A program made the position numbers and the translations under genes. This document shows positions 7,473-15,530 of a stretch of DNA of 37,412 bases, piece after piece. Source of the stretch: an uncultured bacterium (GTDB lineage Bacteria; Actinomycetota; Coriobacteriia; Coriobacteriales; Coriobacteriaceae); NCBI GenBank assembly GCA_958349055.1, contig CATWBO010000026.1, positions 1-37,412 of the forward strand, given 5' to 3'. Each line of letters starts with the position of its first letter. The first letter of the stretch is position 1. The notes beneath the pieces were generated by a model, which was not told the origin of the DNA, ran no database searches, and was given only the letters and a program-made list of their open reading frames with translations.

Positions 7473-10130
7473 ATGAGTGCTGACTACCCGTCAATGACTA
7501 CGGCCGAGATCCGCTCTAAGTTCCTCAACTTCTTTGAGGAGCGCGGTCTTAAGCTCTATCCTTCTTCGTCCCTCGTCCCCGACGATCCTTCGCTGCTGCT
7601 TGCCAACGCCGGCATGAACCAGTTTAAGGAGTACTACCAGGGCAAGAAGACCATGAAGGAGATCGGCGCGATCTCCTGCCAGAAGTGCGTCCGCACCAAC
7701 GATATCGACTGCATCGGCGAGGACGGCCGTCACCTGTCCTTCTTCGAGATGCTCGGTGACTTCTCCTTTGGCGGCGTCTCCAAGCAGCAGGCCTGCGCTT
7801 GGGCCTTCGAACTCATCACCAAGGAGTTCAAGCTGCCGCTCGACCGCCTGTACTTCACCGTCTTTACCGAGGATGACGAGACTCACGACGTGTGGCGCTC
7901 CTTGGGCGTTGCCGAGGACCACATCTCCCGTCTGGGCGAGGACGACAACTTCTGGGCCGCTGGCCCCACCGGCCCCTGCGGTCCGTGCTCCGAGATCTAC
8001 TTTGACATGGGCGAGGAGGTCGGCTGCGGTAAGCCCGACTGTAAGCCCGGCTGCGACTGCGACCGCTTCCTGGAGTTCTGGAACCTCGTGTTCACCCAGT
8101 ACGACCGCCAGGAGGACGGCTCCATGCCGGAGCTGCCGCACCGCAACCTCGATACGGGCATGGGTCTGGAGCGCATGGCCGCTATCATGCAGCACAAGAC
8201 CGCCAACTACGACGGCGATCTGATGCAGCATCTCATCAAGCTGGGCGAGGAGATCAGCGGCAAGACCTATGTCGCCGACGATTACTCCGGCGCCAGCCGC
8301 TCCCTGCGCATCATCGCCGACCACTCCCGCGCCGTCGACTTCATGATCTCGGACGGCATCCTGCCCGGTAACGAGGGTCGAGAGTACGTCCTGCGCCGCC
8401 TGCTCCGTCGCGCCGTGTTCCACGGCCGCCTGCTGGGTATCGAGGGTGCCTTCCTGACCAAGTTCATCGACGAGGTCAACGCTCAGATGGGCGAGGCCTA
8501 TCCCGAGCTGCTCAAGAACGTCGCACTTGTTAAGGGCATCGTTGCCTCCGAGGAGGAGCGCTTCTCCACGACGCTCGACAACGGCCGCGTCTACCTGGAC
8601 GAGGCCCTGGCAGCGCTTTCCGAGGGCGCTGTCCTTCCGGGCGATGTTGCCTTTAAGCTTCACGATACCTTTGGTTTCCCCATCGACCTGACCGTCGAGA
8701 TCGCCGGCACCGCTGGTCACGACGTTGACATGGACGGCTTTACCGCCTGCATGGAGGACCAGAAGGCCCGCGCCCGCGCCAACGCCAAGGGCGATGCCTG
8801 GGGCAGTTTCAACGACGTGTGGGTCGAGCTTTCCGACAAGGTTGCCGCGACCGAGTTCGACGGCTATGACAACGACGTCATCGAGGGCGCCAAGGTTGTC
8901 GCCATCGTGCGCAACGGTGAGTCCGTCGAGTCCGCTGCCGCCGGGGAGGACGTCGAGGTCGTGCTCGACCGCACCCCGTTCTATGCCGAGATGGGCGGCC
9001 AGCAGGGCGACGCCGGCGAGCTTTCCGCCGAGGGCGTTGTGCTGACCGTTGCCGACACCAAGAACCACAACGGCCTGTATGCCCACGTCGCGCATGTCGT
9101 CGAGGGCACGCTGACCGTCGGTGCTGCCGTGACTGCCGCGCTCGACGCCGAGCGCCGTGGCTTCCTGCGCCGCAACCACACCGCTACGCACCTGCTCGAT
9201 GCCGCGCTTAAGCAGGTCCTGGGCGAGCATGTCTCCCAGGCCGGCTCGCTGGTGACACCCGAGCACCTGCGCTTTGACTTCACGCACTTCGAGGCCCTGT
9301 CCTCCGAGCAGCTCAAGGCTGTCGAGGACCTGGTCAACCAACAGATCTTCGCTTCCAAGCCGGTCGTGACCCGCGTCATGGGCATCGACGAGGCCAAGGC
9401 CGCCGGTGCTGTCGCCCTGTTTGGCGAGAAGTACGGCGATGTCGTCCGCGTTGTCTCCGTGGGCTCCGAGGACCAGCCGTTTTCCCGTGAGCTCTGCGGT
9501 GGTACGCATGCCGCCAACACCGCCGAGATCGGTCTGTTCAAGATCATTTCCGAGTCCTCCACGGGCTCGAACGTTCGCCGTATCGAGGCCGTGACCTCCA
9601 AGGGTGCGCTCGACTATATGGCCGACCGCCTGTCACTCGTTGACGCCGCTGCCGCCGCGCTCAAGTGCCGTGTCGACGAGGTTCCCGCCCGCGTTGAGAA
9701 CCTGCAGGCCGAGCTGCGCGAGACTTCCAACAAGCTCAAAAAGGCTCTGACCGGTGGCTCCTCCGATGCCATCTCCAGCGCCATCGATGGCGCTGTCGAG
9801 CTCGACGGCTACAAGCTCGTTGTCGCTGAGCTTCAGGGTCTCGAGGCCGCTGACCTGCGTAACGTGTGGGACACCGTGCATCAGAAGGTTGCTGGCCCCG
9901 TCGCCTGCGTCGTTGCCAGCGTGACCGAGAAGGGCACCCCGGCCCTGCTCGCTGCCGGCTCCGATGACGCCGTCAAGGCCGGTTTCCACGCCGGTAACGT
10001 GATCAAGCAGATTGCGGGCCTGGTCGACGGTCGTGGTGGCGGTCGTCCCGGCATGGCCCAGGCCGGTGGCAAGAACGCCGCCGGTATCGCCGATGCCCTC
10101 GCGGCCGCCAAGACCGCGCTCGGCGCCTAA
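7473..10130 (+). CDS. alaS: Alanyl-tRNA synthetase
   Basis: The 885-aa enzyme charges tRNA-Ala with alanine. All usual parts are visible: the class II catalytic core at the N-terminus (FFEERGLKLYPSSSLVPDDP, motif 2 and 3 regions), the tRNA-recognition middle, and the editing domain that removes mischarged Ser/Gly. Its zinc ligands are H569 and H573 in NHTATH and C675 and H679 in CGGTH. The C-terminal C-Ala domain ends in GRGGGRPGMAQAGG. ATG 7473 follows GAGGAG; an upstream in-frame extension to 7383 has no ribosome site and would add a non-conserved leader. It heads alaS-ruvX-mltG, an order shared with mycobacteria. Confidence 0.98.
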   Translation: MSADYPSMTTAEIRSKFLNFFEERGLKLYPSSSLVPDDPSLLLANAGMNQFKEYYQGKKTMKEIGAISCQKCVRTNDIDCIGEDGRHLSFFEMLGDFSFGGVSKQQACAWAFELITKEFKLPLDRLYFTVFTEDDETHDVWRSLGVAEDHISRLGEDDNFWAAGPTGPCGPCSEIYFDMGEEVGCGKPDCKPGCDCDRFLEFWNLVFTQYDRQEDGSMPELPHRNLDTGMGLERMAAIMQHKTANYDGDLMQHLIKLGEEISGKTYVADDYSGASRSLRIIADHSRAVDFMISDGILPGNEGREYVLRRLLRRAVFHGRLLGIEGAFLTKFIDEVNAQMGEAYPELLKNVALVKGIVASEEERFSTTLDNGRVYLDEALAALSEGAVLPGDVAFKLHDTFGFPIDLTVEIAGTAGHDVDMDGFTACMEDQKARARANAKGDAWGSFNDVWVELSDKVAATEFDGYDNDVIEGAKVVAIVRNGESVESAAAGEDVEVVLDRTPFYAEMGGQQGDAGELSAEGVVLTVADTKNHNGLYAHVAHVVEGTLTVGAAVTAALDAERRGFLRRNHTATHLLDAALKQVLGEHVSQAGSLVTPEHLRFDFTHFEALSSEQLKAVEDLVNQQIFASKPVVTRVMGIDEAKAAGAVALFGEKYGDVVRVVSVGSEDQPFSRELCGGTHAANTAEIGLFKIISESSTGSNVRRIEAVTSKGALDYMADRLSLVDAAAAALKCRVDEVPARVENLQAELRETSNKLKKALTGGSSDAISSAIDGAVELDGYKLVVAELQGLEAADLRNVWDTVHQKVAGPVACVVASVTEKGTPALLAAGSDDAVKAGFHAGNVIKQIAGLVDGRGGGRPGMAQAGGKNAAGIADALAAAKTALGA

Positions 10131-10147
10131 GAACCTAAGTTGTCGCT

Positions 10148-10576
10148 GTGGTCGCGCTCGCATTGGACATAGGGGAGACCAGGATTGGCATTGCCGTCTC
10201 GAGCCGTGATGGCAAGATGGCGATGCCCGTCAAGGTGCTCCCGGCTGCCGAGGTCACCGGTATGGCCAAGACGTTTCGCTACCTGGTCGAGGACTATGAG
10301 CCCGACATTCTGGTAAGCGGACGTCCCCTGACCATGGCCGGTGAGCCCGGCCCCCAGGCCGAGCGCGTCGCCGCCGTGGCGCAAAAGATTGCCGACGAGC
10401 TCGATCTTCCGCTGGAGTTTGAGGACGAGCGTCTGTCCTCGCAAGAGGCCAAGCGCATCCTGCGCGAGCAGGGACTCAACGAAAAGCAGATGAGGGGCAA
10501 GATTGACATGATCGCCGCCAGCCTGTTTTTGCAGACGTGGCTCGATCGTAAAAACGAGGAGGTTCAGCATGCCTAG
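10148..10576 (+). CDS. ruvX: YqgF/RuvX family putative Holliday junction resolvase
   Basis: The 142-aa protein has the RNase H-like YqgF fold. It starts with LALDIGETRIG (acidic D7), has an FEDERLSS segment with the second acidic group, and ends with a KIDMIAASLFLQTWL helix carrying the last acidic residue. Members process Holliday junctions or pre-16S rRNA, and both activities have been reported in the family. GTG 10148 is the start. No good ribosome site is visible and the gene begins 17 nt after alaS, so translation may depend on coupling. The end overlaps mltG by 8 nt. Confidence 0.93.
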   Translation: MVALALDIGETRIGIAVSSRDGKMAMPVKVLPAAEVTGMAKTFRYLVEDYEPDILVSGRPLTMAGEPGPQAERVAAVAQKIADELDLPLEFEDERLSSQEAKRILREQGLNEKQMRGKIDMIAASLFLQTWLDRKNEEVQHA

Positions 10577-11960
10577 CGCTTCCGACCCGCGCCAGCCGAA
10601 TCGCCAGGGGCAGCCCGTGTCGCGCCCTGTCCAGGCAGGCCAGCGCCCGGTGCAGCCGACACAGCGTCCGGCTCAGCCTGTTGCAAGTCCGGCGCAGCCC
10701 TCCTCGCATGCGGCCCGCCCCGCCCGGCGAACGACTCAGCTGCCAACTGCTCGTACGGCGCAGCCCACTGGCGGCACTCGTTTTAAGCAGCAGGCTCCTA
10801 CGCAACGCGCGCAGGTACCTCAATCGCAATCTCATACGCATCGCGCCCATGGCTCGCACGGTGTGGCTCCCGCGACGCGTTCGAGCTACAACGCGCATGC
10901 CCGCCGCGGTGCTCAAAAGAAAAGCTCCCCGATGCCCATGATTATCGGCGTCGTGGTGGCCGTGCTCGCGCTCGTCGCGATCGTCTTCTTTGTCGTACCT
11001 GCCGTCAAAGGCTTTTTTACCGGTGGGGATACGAAGGTCACGGCTGGTCAGCAGGTCACCATTACGATTCCCGATGGCGCCTCGGGTGATACGATCGCCT
11101 CGATTCTCTCCGAGAATCATATCGTCGAGAACCCCAAGGATTACTACGCGGCGGTCAAAAAGCTCAACGCCGATATGTCGCTCAAGCCCGGCACCTACTC
11201 GTTTACCACGCTCATGGATGCGACGAAGGTCGTCCAGCAGCTCATGGAGGGTCCCAATGCCGGATCCAATACGCTTACGATTCCAGAGGGCTTGACCGTT
11301 GACCAGGTAGCTGACCGTGTGGCACAGGCTTATGACAGCATTTCTAAGGAAGACTTCCTTAACCAGGCCAAGGCCTCCTACTACGTAAATGACTATGGCT
11401 TCCTGAAAGATGCCGCGAACGATTCGCTTGAGGGTTTCCTGTTCCCTAAGACGTATTCGTTGGGCGATTCGCCCACGGCAGATGATGTGATTCGCGCCAT
11501 GCTCGACCAGTTTAAGGCCGAGTACAAGTCGCTCGACTTTGCCGGCTGTGAGGCCAAGATCAAGGAGCGCTACGGCGTGGAGATGTTGGACTACGACATC
11601 GTCAACCTTGCCTCCATCGTCGAGCGCGAGGGTCTCAACGCCGATCAGCGCGCGCATGTGGCATCGGTGTTCTATAACCGCTTGGCGGGCAAGCTCGATG
11701 GCCTGCGTTATCTCAACAGCGATGCGACCATGATGTATGTCACTGGCGGCGAGGTTACCGCCGACGACCTGCAGAGCGATAGCCCCTACAACACCTACAA
11801 GCACGAGGGCCTTCCGCCCACGCCCATCTGCTCTCCGTCACTCGAGGCGCTCAAGGCCACGCTTGAGCCGACAGACTCCGATGACCTGTATTTCTACATT
11901 ACGCAGGACGAGGAGTATTTCTCGCAGACCTACGAAGAGCACCAACAGTCTTGGAATTGA
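10569..11960 (+). CDS. mltG: Endolytic murein transglycosylase MltG
   Basis: The 463-aa protein cuts nascent peptidoglycan glycan strands in the membrane-proximal wall and so sets chain ends. The C-terminal YceG domain shows catalytic E352 in ASIVEREG and the late YNTYKHEGLPPTPIC signature. One membrane helix is at about residues 122-145. Before it lies an unusual cytoplasmic tail of about 120 residues rich in Pro, Gln, Arg and Ala with loose repeats such as QRPVQP and QRPAQP, predicted to be disordered. The start follows AGGAGG inside the end of ruvX. MltG next to ruvX and alaS matches actinobacterial order. Assignment is secure. Confidence 0.95.
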   Translation: MPSASDPRQPNRQGQPVSRPVQAGQRPVQPTQRPAQPVASPAQPSSHAARPARRTTQLPTARTAQPTGGTRFKQQAPTQRAQVPQSQSHTHRAHGSHGVAPATRSSYNAHARRGAQKKSSPMPMIIGVVVAVLALVAIVFFVVPAVKGFFTGGDTKVTAGQQVTITIPDGASGDTIASILSENHIVENPKDYYAAVKKLNADMSLKPGTYSFTTLMDATKVVQQLMEGPNAGSNTLTIPEGLTVDQVADRVAQAYDSISKEDFLNQAKASYYVNDYGFLKDAANDSLEGFLFPKTYSLGDSPTADDVIRAMLDQFKAEYKSLDFAGCEAKIKERYGVEMLDYDIVNLASIVEREGLNADQRAHVASVFYNRLAGKLDGLRYLNSDATMMYVTGGEVTADDLQSDSPYNTYKHEGLPPTPICSPSLEALKATLEPTDSDDLYFYITQDEEYFSQTYEEHQQSWN

Positions 11961-11962
11961 TC

Positions 11963-12460
11963 ATGAGGATTTTTAGCCCCAAACGATATGTTGCCTCTGT
12001 CGACCGCATCGACCTTGATACCCTGTGGGCCGACGGCAAACGCGCCATTCTGCTCGATCGCGATAACACCCTGGTGCCGCGCGACACCGAGCAGGTTCCC
12101 GCCGCGGTTTCCGCTTGGCTCGACGCCGCCCGCGCCAAAGGCTTTAAGCTGTGCATGGTGTCCAACAACTGGCATCGCGATCAGGTCATGAGCTCTGCAC
12201 GCGAGCTGGGACTCGAGGCTATCAGCCACGCCATGAAGCCGGCGCCGTTTGCTCTCAAGGCCGGTCTTAAGCGCCTGGGCGCGACGGCCGATGAGGCCGT
12301 GCTGATTGGCGACCAACTGTACACGGACGTGTGGAGCGGTAATTTTGCCGGTGTTGACACTATTCTGGTTAAGCCGCAGGCAACCCAGGACCTGTGGTAC
12401 ACGCAGATCTTCCGTATTTTTGAGCGCCGGGCCCTGCGCGACCTTCCCTGCGAGGAATAG
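11963..12460 (+). CDS. yqeG: YqeG-family HAD-IIIA phosphatase
   Basis: The 165-aa protein is a small HAD phosphatase with the DxDxT nucleophile motif LLDRDNTLV (D32, D34), a motif II Ser/Asn segment (MVSNN), and motif IV in LIGDQLYTDV. YqeG proteins are widespread in Gram-positive bacteria and some relatives dephosphorylate phosphatidylglycerol phosphate; the substrate here is not shown. ATG 11963 lies 2 nt after the mltG stop with no clear ribosome site, so translational coupling is likely. It stands where mycobacteria have aroE. Confidence 0.88.
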   Translation: MRIFSPKRYVASVDRIDLDTLWADGKRAILLDRDNTLVPRDTEQVPAAVSAWLDAARAKGFKLCMVSNNWHRDQVMSSARELGLEAISHAMKPAPFALKAGLKRLGATADEAVLIGDQLYTDVWSGNFAGVDTILVKPQATQDLWYTQIFRIFERRALRDLPCEE

Positions 12461-12468
12461 GTTTCGCC

Positions 12469-13002
12469 ATGTCTCAGCACATCAAACACGGCTGCGACCA
12501 TATTTTCTTTATCGGCTTTTTGGGAGCGGGCAAGTCGACGCTCGCGCGTAACGTGGGCACTATGTTCAAGCGTCGATTTATCGATACCGATCGTTTGGTT
12601 GTGCGTCGATGCGGCAAGTCGGTGACCGAGATATTTGAGACTGAGGGCGAGGACCGTTTTCGCGAGCTCGAGACCTCGGCACTCCGTTCGCTTCAAAGCG
12701 AGCGCAGCCTGCTGGTTTCGTGCGGGGGTGGCATCGTCGAGACGCCGGTGAACATTGAACTGATGCACGAGATGGGTACATGCGTGTACCTCGAAGGCGA
12801 CTTTGAGGACTCGTTGCGCCAGATTCGCCGTTCCGATACCCGGCCCGATTTCCGCTCACCCGAGCATGCTGCGCGCCTGTTTGAGCATCGCCGTCCGCTG
12901 TATCGCCAGGCCGCCGATATTACCCTTGATATTCGCAACAAGTCCTTCGAGGACGTTTCCTACCTTTGTGCCGAGATGCTTTTGGAGCGTGGACTGCTAT
13001 GA
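12469..13002 (+). CDS. aroK: Shikimate kinase
   Basis: The 177-aa kinase phosphorylates shikimate at the 3-OH using ATP, the fifth step of chorismate synthesis. The active-site set looks intact: Walker A GFLGAGKST at residues 16-24, the DTD motif for Mg2+ and shikimate, FRELE with the shikimate-binding Arg, SCGGG, the lid arginines in SDTRPDF, and the late RRPLY Arg. The stop overlaps the next gene by ATGA. Its neighbour AroB is degenerate (see that entry), so whether this kinase still works in chorismate synthesis is uncertain despite its intact motifs. Confidence 0.92.
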   Translation: MSQHIKHGCDHIFFIGFLGAGKSTLARNVGTMFKRRFIDTDRLVVRRCGKSVTEIFETEGEDRFRELETSALRSLQSERSLLVSCGGGIVETPVNIELMHEMGTCVYLEGDFEDSLRQIRRSDTRPDFRSPEHAARLFEHRRPLYRQAADITLDIRNKSFEDVSYLCAEMLLERGLL

Positions 13003-14108
13003 TTCGCCGTCAACTTATCAATTTCCAAAACCGCAGTGTCGATGTCCGCGTCGGATTGGGCGCGTTCGAGGAGCTGCCGCGCATGTTTGCCTCGGCTGTG
13101 GGCAAGCCTAAGCGCGCGATGGTGGTTTGGAACGACGCTACATCCGAGCGTTTTGGCGAGGTCGTCGAGCATGCGCTGGTCGACGCCGGTTTTGCCGTGT
13201 CGCCGCTCGTCCTCGAGGTTTCGCCTGCCGGTGCTACGCTGACCGATGCCGATACCGTCTTTGGCGCCCTGTCGGCTAACGGCATTACCTGCGACGATCT
13301 CGTTGTCGCTGTCGGCGACACGGCGACCTGCTCGGTCGTTTGCTGGTGTGCCAATCAGTGGTGCGGTCGCACCGAGTGCGCCTTGCTGCCGACGACGTTC
13401 GACGCCATGCTCACGGTCGCGACGACCATGAAACCGCTCGTCGCCTCGTCGGCGCATGCGCTTCCCGCTATCGCGTTCCGTCCCGAGCCGGGCTTGGTCG
13501 TGTGTGACCTCGACCTTGTTCGCGAGGCGGACCCCGAGGATCTCAAGCTCGGCTATGCGATACTCGTTGGCACCATGCTTTCGAGCAGCAAGTCCCGTTG
13601 GAATCAGTTTACCGAGACCGTCCCCGAAATTCTCGCGGGCGAGGAGGTCGCGCTCGTCAATGCCGTTCAGTGGTCTCAGACTGCCCGCAAGGACGTACTG
13701 ATGGCCACGAACCCGAGCGCCCGCCATGCGCTCGATTTTGGCAAGACGGGGGAGCGTGCCCTGCGCGCCTGCTTGGGCGATCCCGCTTCGCAGGTCCCTG
13801 CCTACCAGCTGTTGTCCGAGGGCATGCGCTTTGAGGCGCGCCTAGCACATGATGCCTGCGACTTCGATATCGATTACGTCTTTGAGGTCGATGACTGCCT
13901 GGAGGACTTTGGTATCGAGGAGCTTGCCTTCGATTTGGAGCCTGCCGCATATATCGAGGAGTTCCGTAGGCAGCAGTTTGTCCGCTCGAACCGCAGTATG
14001 TTGCCGCTGCCCGCGGCACTCGGCGCCATTCGTCTAACGAGCGTTGAGGACGAGGTTCTTGAGCGCCATGCTCACGCCTACTTGGCTTCTCGCAAAGAAC
14101 TTCTCTAA
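12999..14108 (+). CDS. AroB-like 3-dehydroquinate synthase homologue, active site lost
   Basis: The 369-aa protein follows the AroB fold from end to end: N-terminal strands, a PTTF segment matching PTTLL, VVCDLDLV matching the VVVDLDCL stretch, and LDFGKTGERAL matching LNLGHTFGHAI. AroB turns DAHP into 3-dehydroquinate using NAD+ and zinc. By my hand alignment the glycine loop GGGVVGD has become GDTATCS (residues 106-112). The zinc ligands Glu (AEVIK), His (GHTFGH) and His (LHGE) correspond to Ile188, Lys249 and Ala/Tyr near 268. It cannot bind zinc in the usual way. Five Cys lie at residues 111-127. ATG 12999 overlaps the aroK stop. The frame is uninterrupted, so this is a retained pseudoenzyme or a new function rather than a fresh pseudogene. 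Confidence 0.8.
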   Translation: MIRRQLINFQNRSVDVRVGLGAFEELPRMFASAVGKPKRAMVVWNDATSERFGEVVEHALVDAGFAVSPLVLEVSPAGATLTDADTVFGALSANGITCDDLVVAVGDTATCSVVCWCANQWCGRTECALLPTTFDAMLTVATTMKPLVASSAHALPAIAFRPEPGLVVCDLDLVREADPEDLKLGYAILVGTMLSSSKSRWNQFTETVPEILAGEEVALVNAVQWSQTARKDVLMATNPSARHALDFGKTGERALRACLGDPASQVPAYQLLSEGMRFEARLAHDACDFDIDYVFEVDDCLEDFGIEELAFDLEPAAYIEEFRRQQFVRSNRSMLPLPAALGAIRLTSVEDEVLERHAHAYLASRKELL

Positions 14109-14114
14109 GATTTA

Positions 14115-14216
14115 TTGACATCCATTGTCTTTCGTATCATGTTGAGGGGCGGGTTTTCAATCGGTTGCGGATCGCATGCGATTTCATCTTCCGATCGAGG
14201 CCCGTCCCGCTTTTAT
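14115..14216 (+). promoter_or_regulatory. Promoter-like -35 and structured leader before pepQ
   Basis: A perfect TTGACA (14115-14120) stands 6 nt after the aroB-like stop, but the -10 at 17 nt (CATGTT) is weak. Downstream, GGGGCGGG (14146-14153) can pair with CCCGTCCC (14201-14208), and CTTTT follows shortly after. Inside this arm is a perfect 12-nt palindrome ATCGCATGCGAT (14171-14182). It may be an aro-operon terminator, a pepQ leader, or both. Confidence 0.4.
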
Positions 14217-14240
14217 GAGGACAATAAGAAAGGAATCTGC

Positions 14241-15371
14241 ATGTCTGAGTTTGCTGCCGGTCCTGCCGGTCGTATCGAGCGTGTCCGTGCCCTGATGGTC
14301 GAGCGCGGCTACGACGCCATCGTGGTGCGCGACGAGGCCAACCTTCGTTGGCTTACGGGCGTGAAGGGCGTCTTCGACTACACCTTCGAGTTCCCGCACG
14401 CCGCGTTTATTACGGCCGACCAGTGCCTGTTCCATACCGACTCGCGCTACCTCAACAGCTTTGAGGAGAATACGCCCGCCGGCAGCCCCTGGGTCTACGA
14501 CATGGACGAGGGCACCATCCCCGGCTGGGTCGCCGGCAAGATCGCGGCCAACAAGTGTCGCGTCTGCGCCGTCGAGGACGACATGCAGATCAACTTCTAT
14601 CAGGGCATTCAGCGTGGCCTGGAGGATCGTTCCGTCGCCTGCATGTTGCCACTGATGCATGACGACATTCGCAAGATGCGCGCCATCAAGGACGCCGAGG
14701 AGATCGAGCTCATGCGCCATGCGCAGTCGATTACCGACGCCGCCTTCCAGCACATGCTCGGCTTTATTAAACCCGGCATGACCGAGAAGCAGGTTCGCAA
14801 CGAGCTCGAGAACTTTATGTTCGCCAACGGCGCCGACAGCCTGGCCTTCGGCTCCATCGTGGCGAGCGGCCCCAATACCGCCAACCCGCATGCCGTCCCG
14901 AGCGACCGCGTGATCGAGAAGGGCGACTTCGTTCTCATGGATTATGGCGCGGGCTATTGCGACTATCGCTCCGATATGACGCGTACCGTCGTGATGGGCG
15001 AGCCCACGCCCGAACAGCTCGACCTGTACGCGCTCGTGCGCCGTACGCACGAGGAGTGCGTCGCCGCCATCCATCCGGGCGTCGAGGGCAACGACATTTT
15101 CAACCTTTCCAAGAAGATCATTGGCGATGCCGGTTATGGCGATTACTACAACCATGGTCTGGGCCACGGCGTGGGCATCGACATCCACGAGCTGCCTAAC
15201 TTCAATCGCAGCAAGAATATCATCGAGGTCGGCTCGGTTATCACCATGGAGCCCGGCGTGTACCTGCCCGGCGTGGGCGGCGTGCGCCTGGAGGACTACG
15301 GCGTCGTCACCGAGAACGGCTACGAGCCCTTCACCAAGACGCCGCATGACCTTCACGTCATCGACTGCTAG
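14241..15371 (+). CDS. pepQ: Xaa-Pro peptidase, M24B family
   Basis: The 376-aa protein is a pita-bread metallopeptidase that cleaves X-Pro bonds in small peptides. The five metal ligands are visible in order: Asp in MDYGAGYCDYRSD (two), His in HGLGHGVGIDIHE, Glu in TMEPGVY and Glu in RLEDYG. The N-terminal creatinase-like domain covers about residues 10-135. ATG 14241 follows AAGAAAGGA. Its place between aroB and efp matches mycobacterial pepQ. A strong terminator follows, so it is probably a single-gene unit. Dipeptidase versus aminopeptidase specificity is not decided. Confidence 0.93.
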   Translation: MSEFAAGPAGRIERVRALMVERGYDAIVVRDEANLRWLTGVKGVFDYTFEFPHAAFITADQCLFHTDSRYLNSFEENTPAGSPWVYDMDEGTIPGWVAGKIAANKCRVCAVEDDMQINFYQGIQRGLEDRSVACMLPLMHDDIRKMRAIKDAEEIELMRHAQSITDAAFQHMLGFIKPGMTEKQVRNELENFMFANGADSLAFGSIVASGPNTANPHAVPSDRVIEKGDFVLMDYGAGYCDYRSDMTRTVVMGEPTPEQLDLYALVRRTHEECVAAIHPGVEGNDIFNLSKKIIGDAGYGDYYNHGLGHGVGIDIHELPNFNRSKNIIEVGSVITMEPGVYLPGVGGVRLEDYGVVTENGYEPFTKTPHDLHVIDC

Positions 15372-15393
15372 CCCACTTCGATAGATTTTTGGG

Positions 15394-15436
15394 GCGGGGC
15401 GTCCGGATCGATTCGGACGCCCCGCGTTCTCTTTTT
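15394..15436 (+). terminator. Rho-independent terminator after pepQ
   Basis: A 12-bp perfect GC-rich stem (15394-15405 with 15414-15425), an 8-nt loop and a T run at 15432-15436. Confidence 0.88.
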
Positions 15437-15444
15437 ATGCGCTC

Positions 15445-15473
15445 GCTGCAGGCGCCGTCTGCAAGTGTATAAT
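15445..15473 (+). promoter_or_regulatory. Promoter of the efp operon
   Basis: A consensus TATAAT lies at 15468-15473, 57 nt before the efp ATG and just after the pepQ terminator. The -35 at 17 nt (GCTGCA) is poor. Confidence 0.55.
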
Positions 15474-15530
15474 TTTCATCGTATGTAATTTGGACGCTTG
15501 TGCGTTCTGCCTATAACAAGAAAGGTCGCT

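Noticed and set aside
7491..9509. A 672-codon open frame on the minus strand opposite alaS
   Set aside because: AlaRS motifs on the + strand are unmistakable; the antisense product is a Gly/Val/Leu-rich shadow.
12469..13002. Gluconate kinase instead of shikimate kinase
   Set aside because: The DTD, FRELE, CGGG and RRPLY motifs together fit shikimate kinase.
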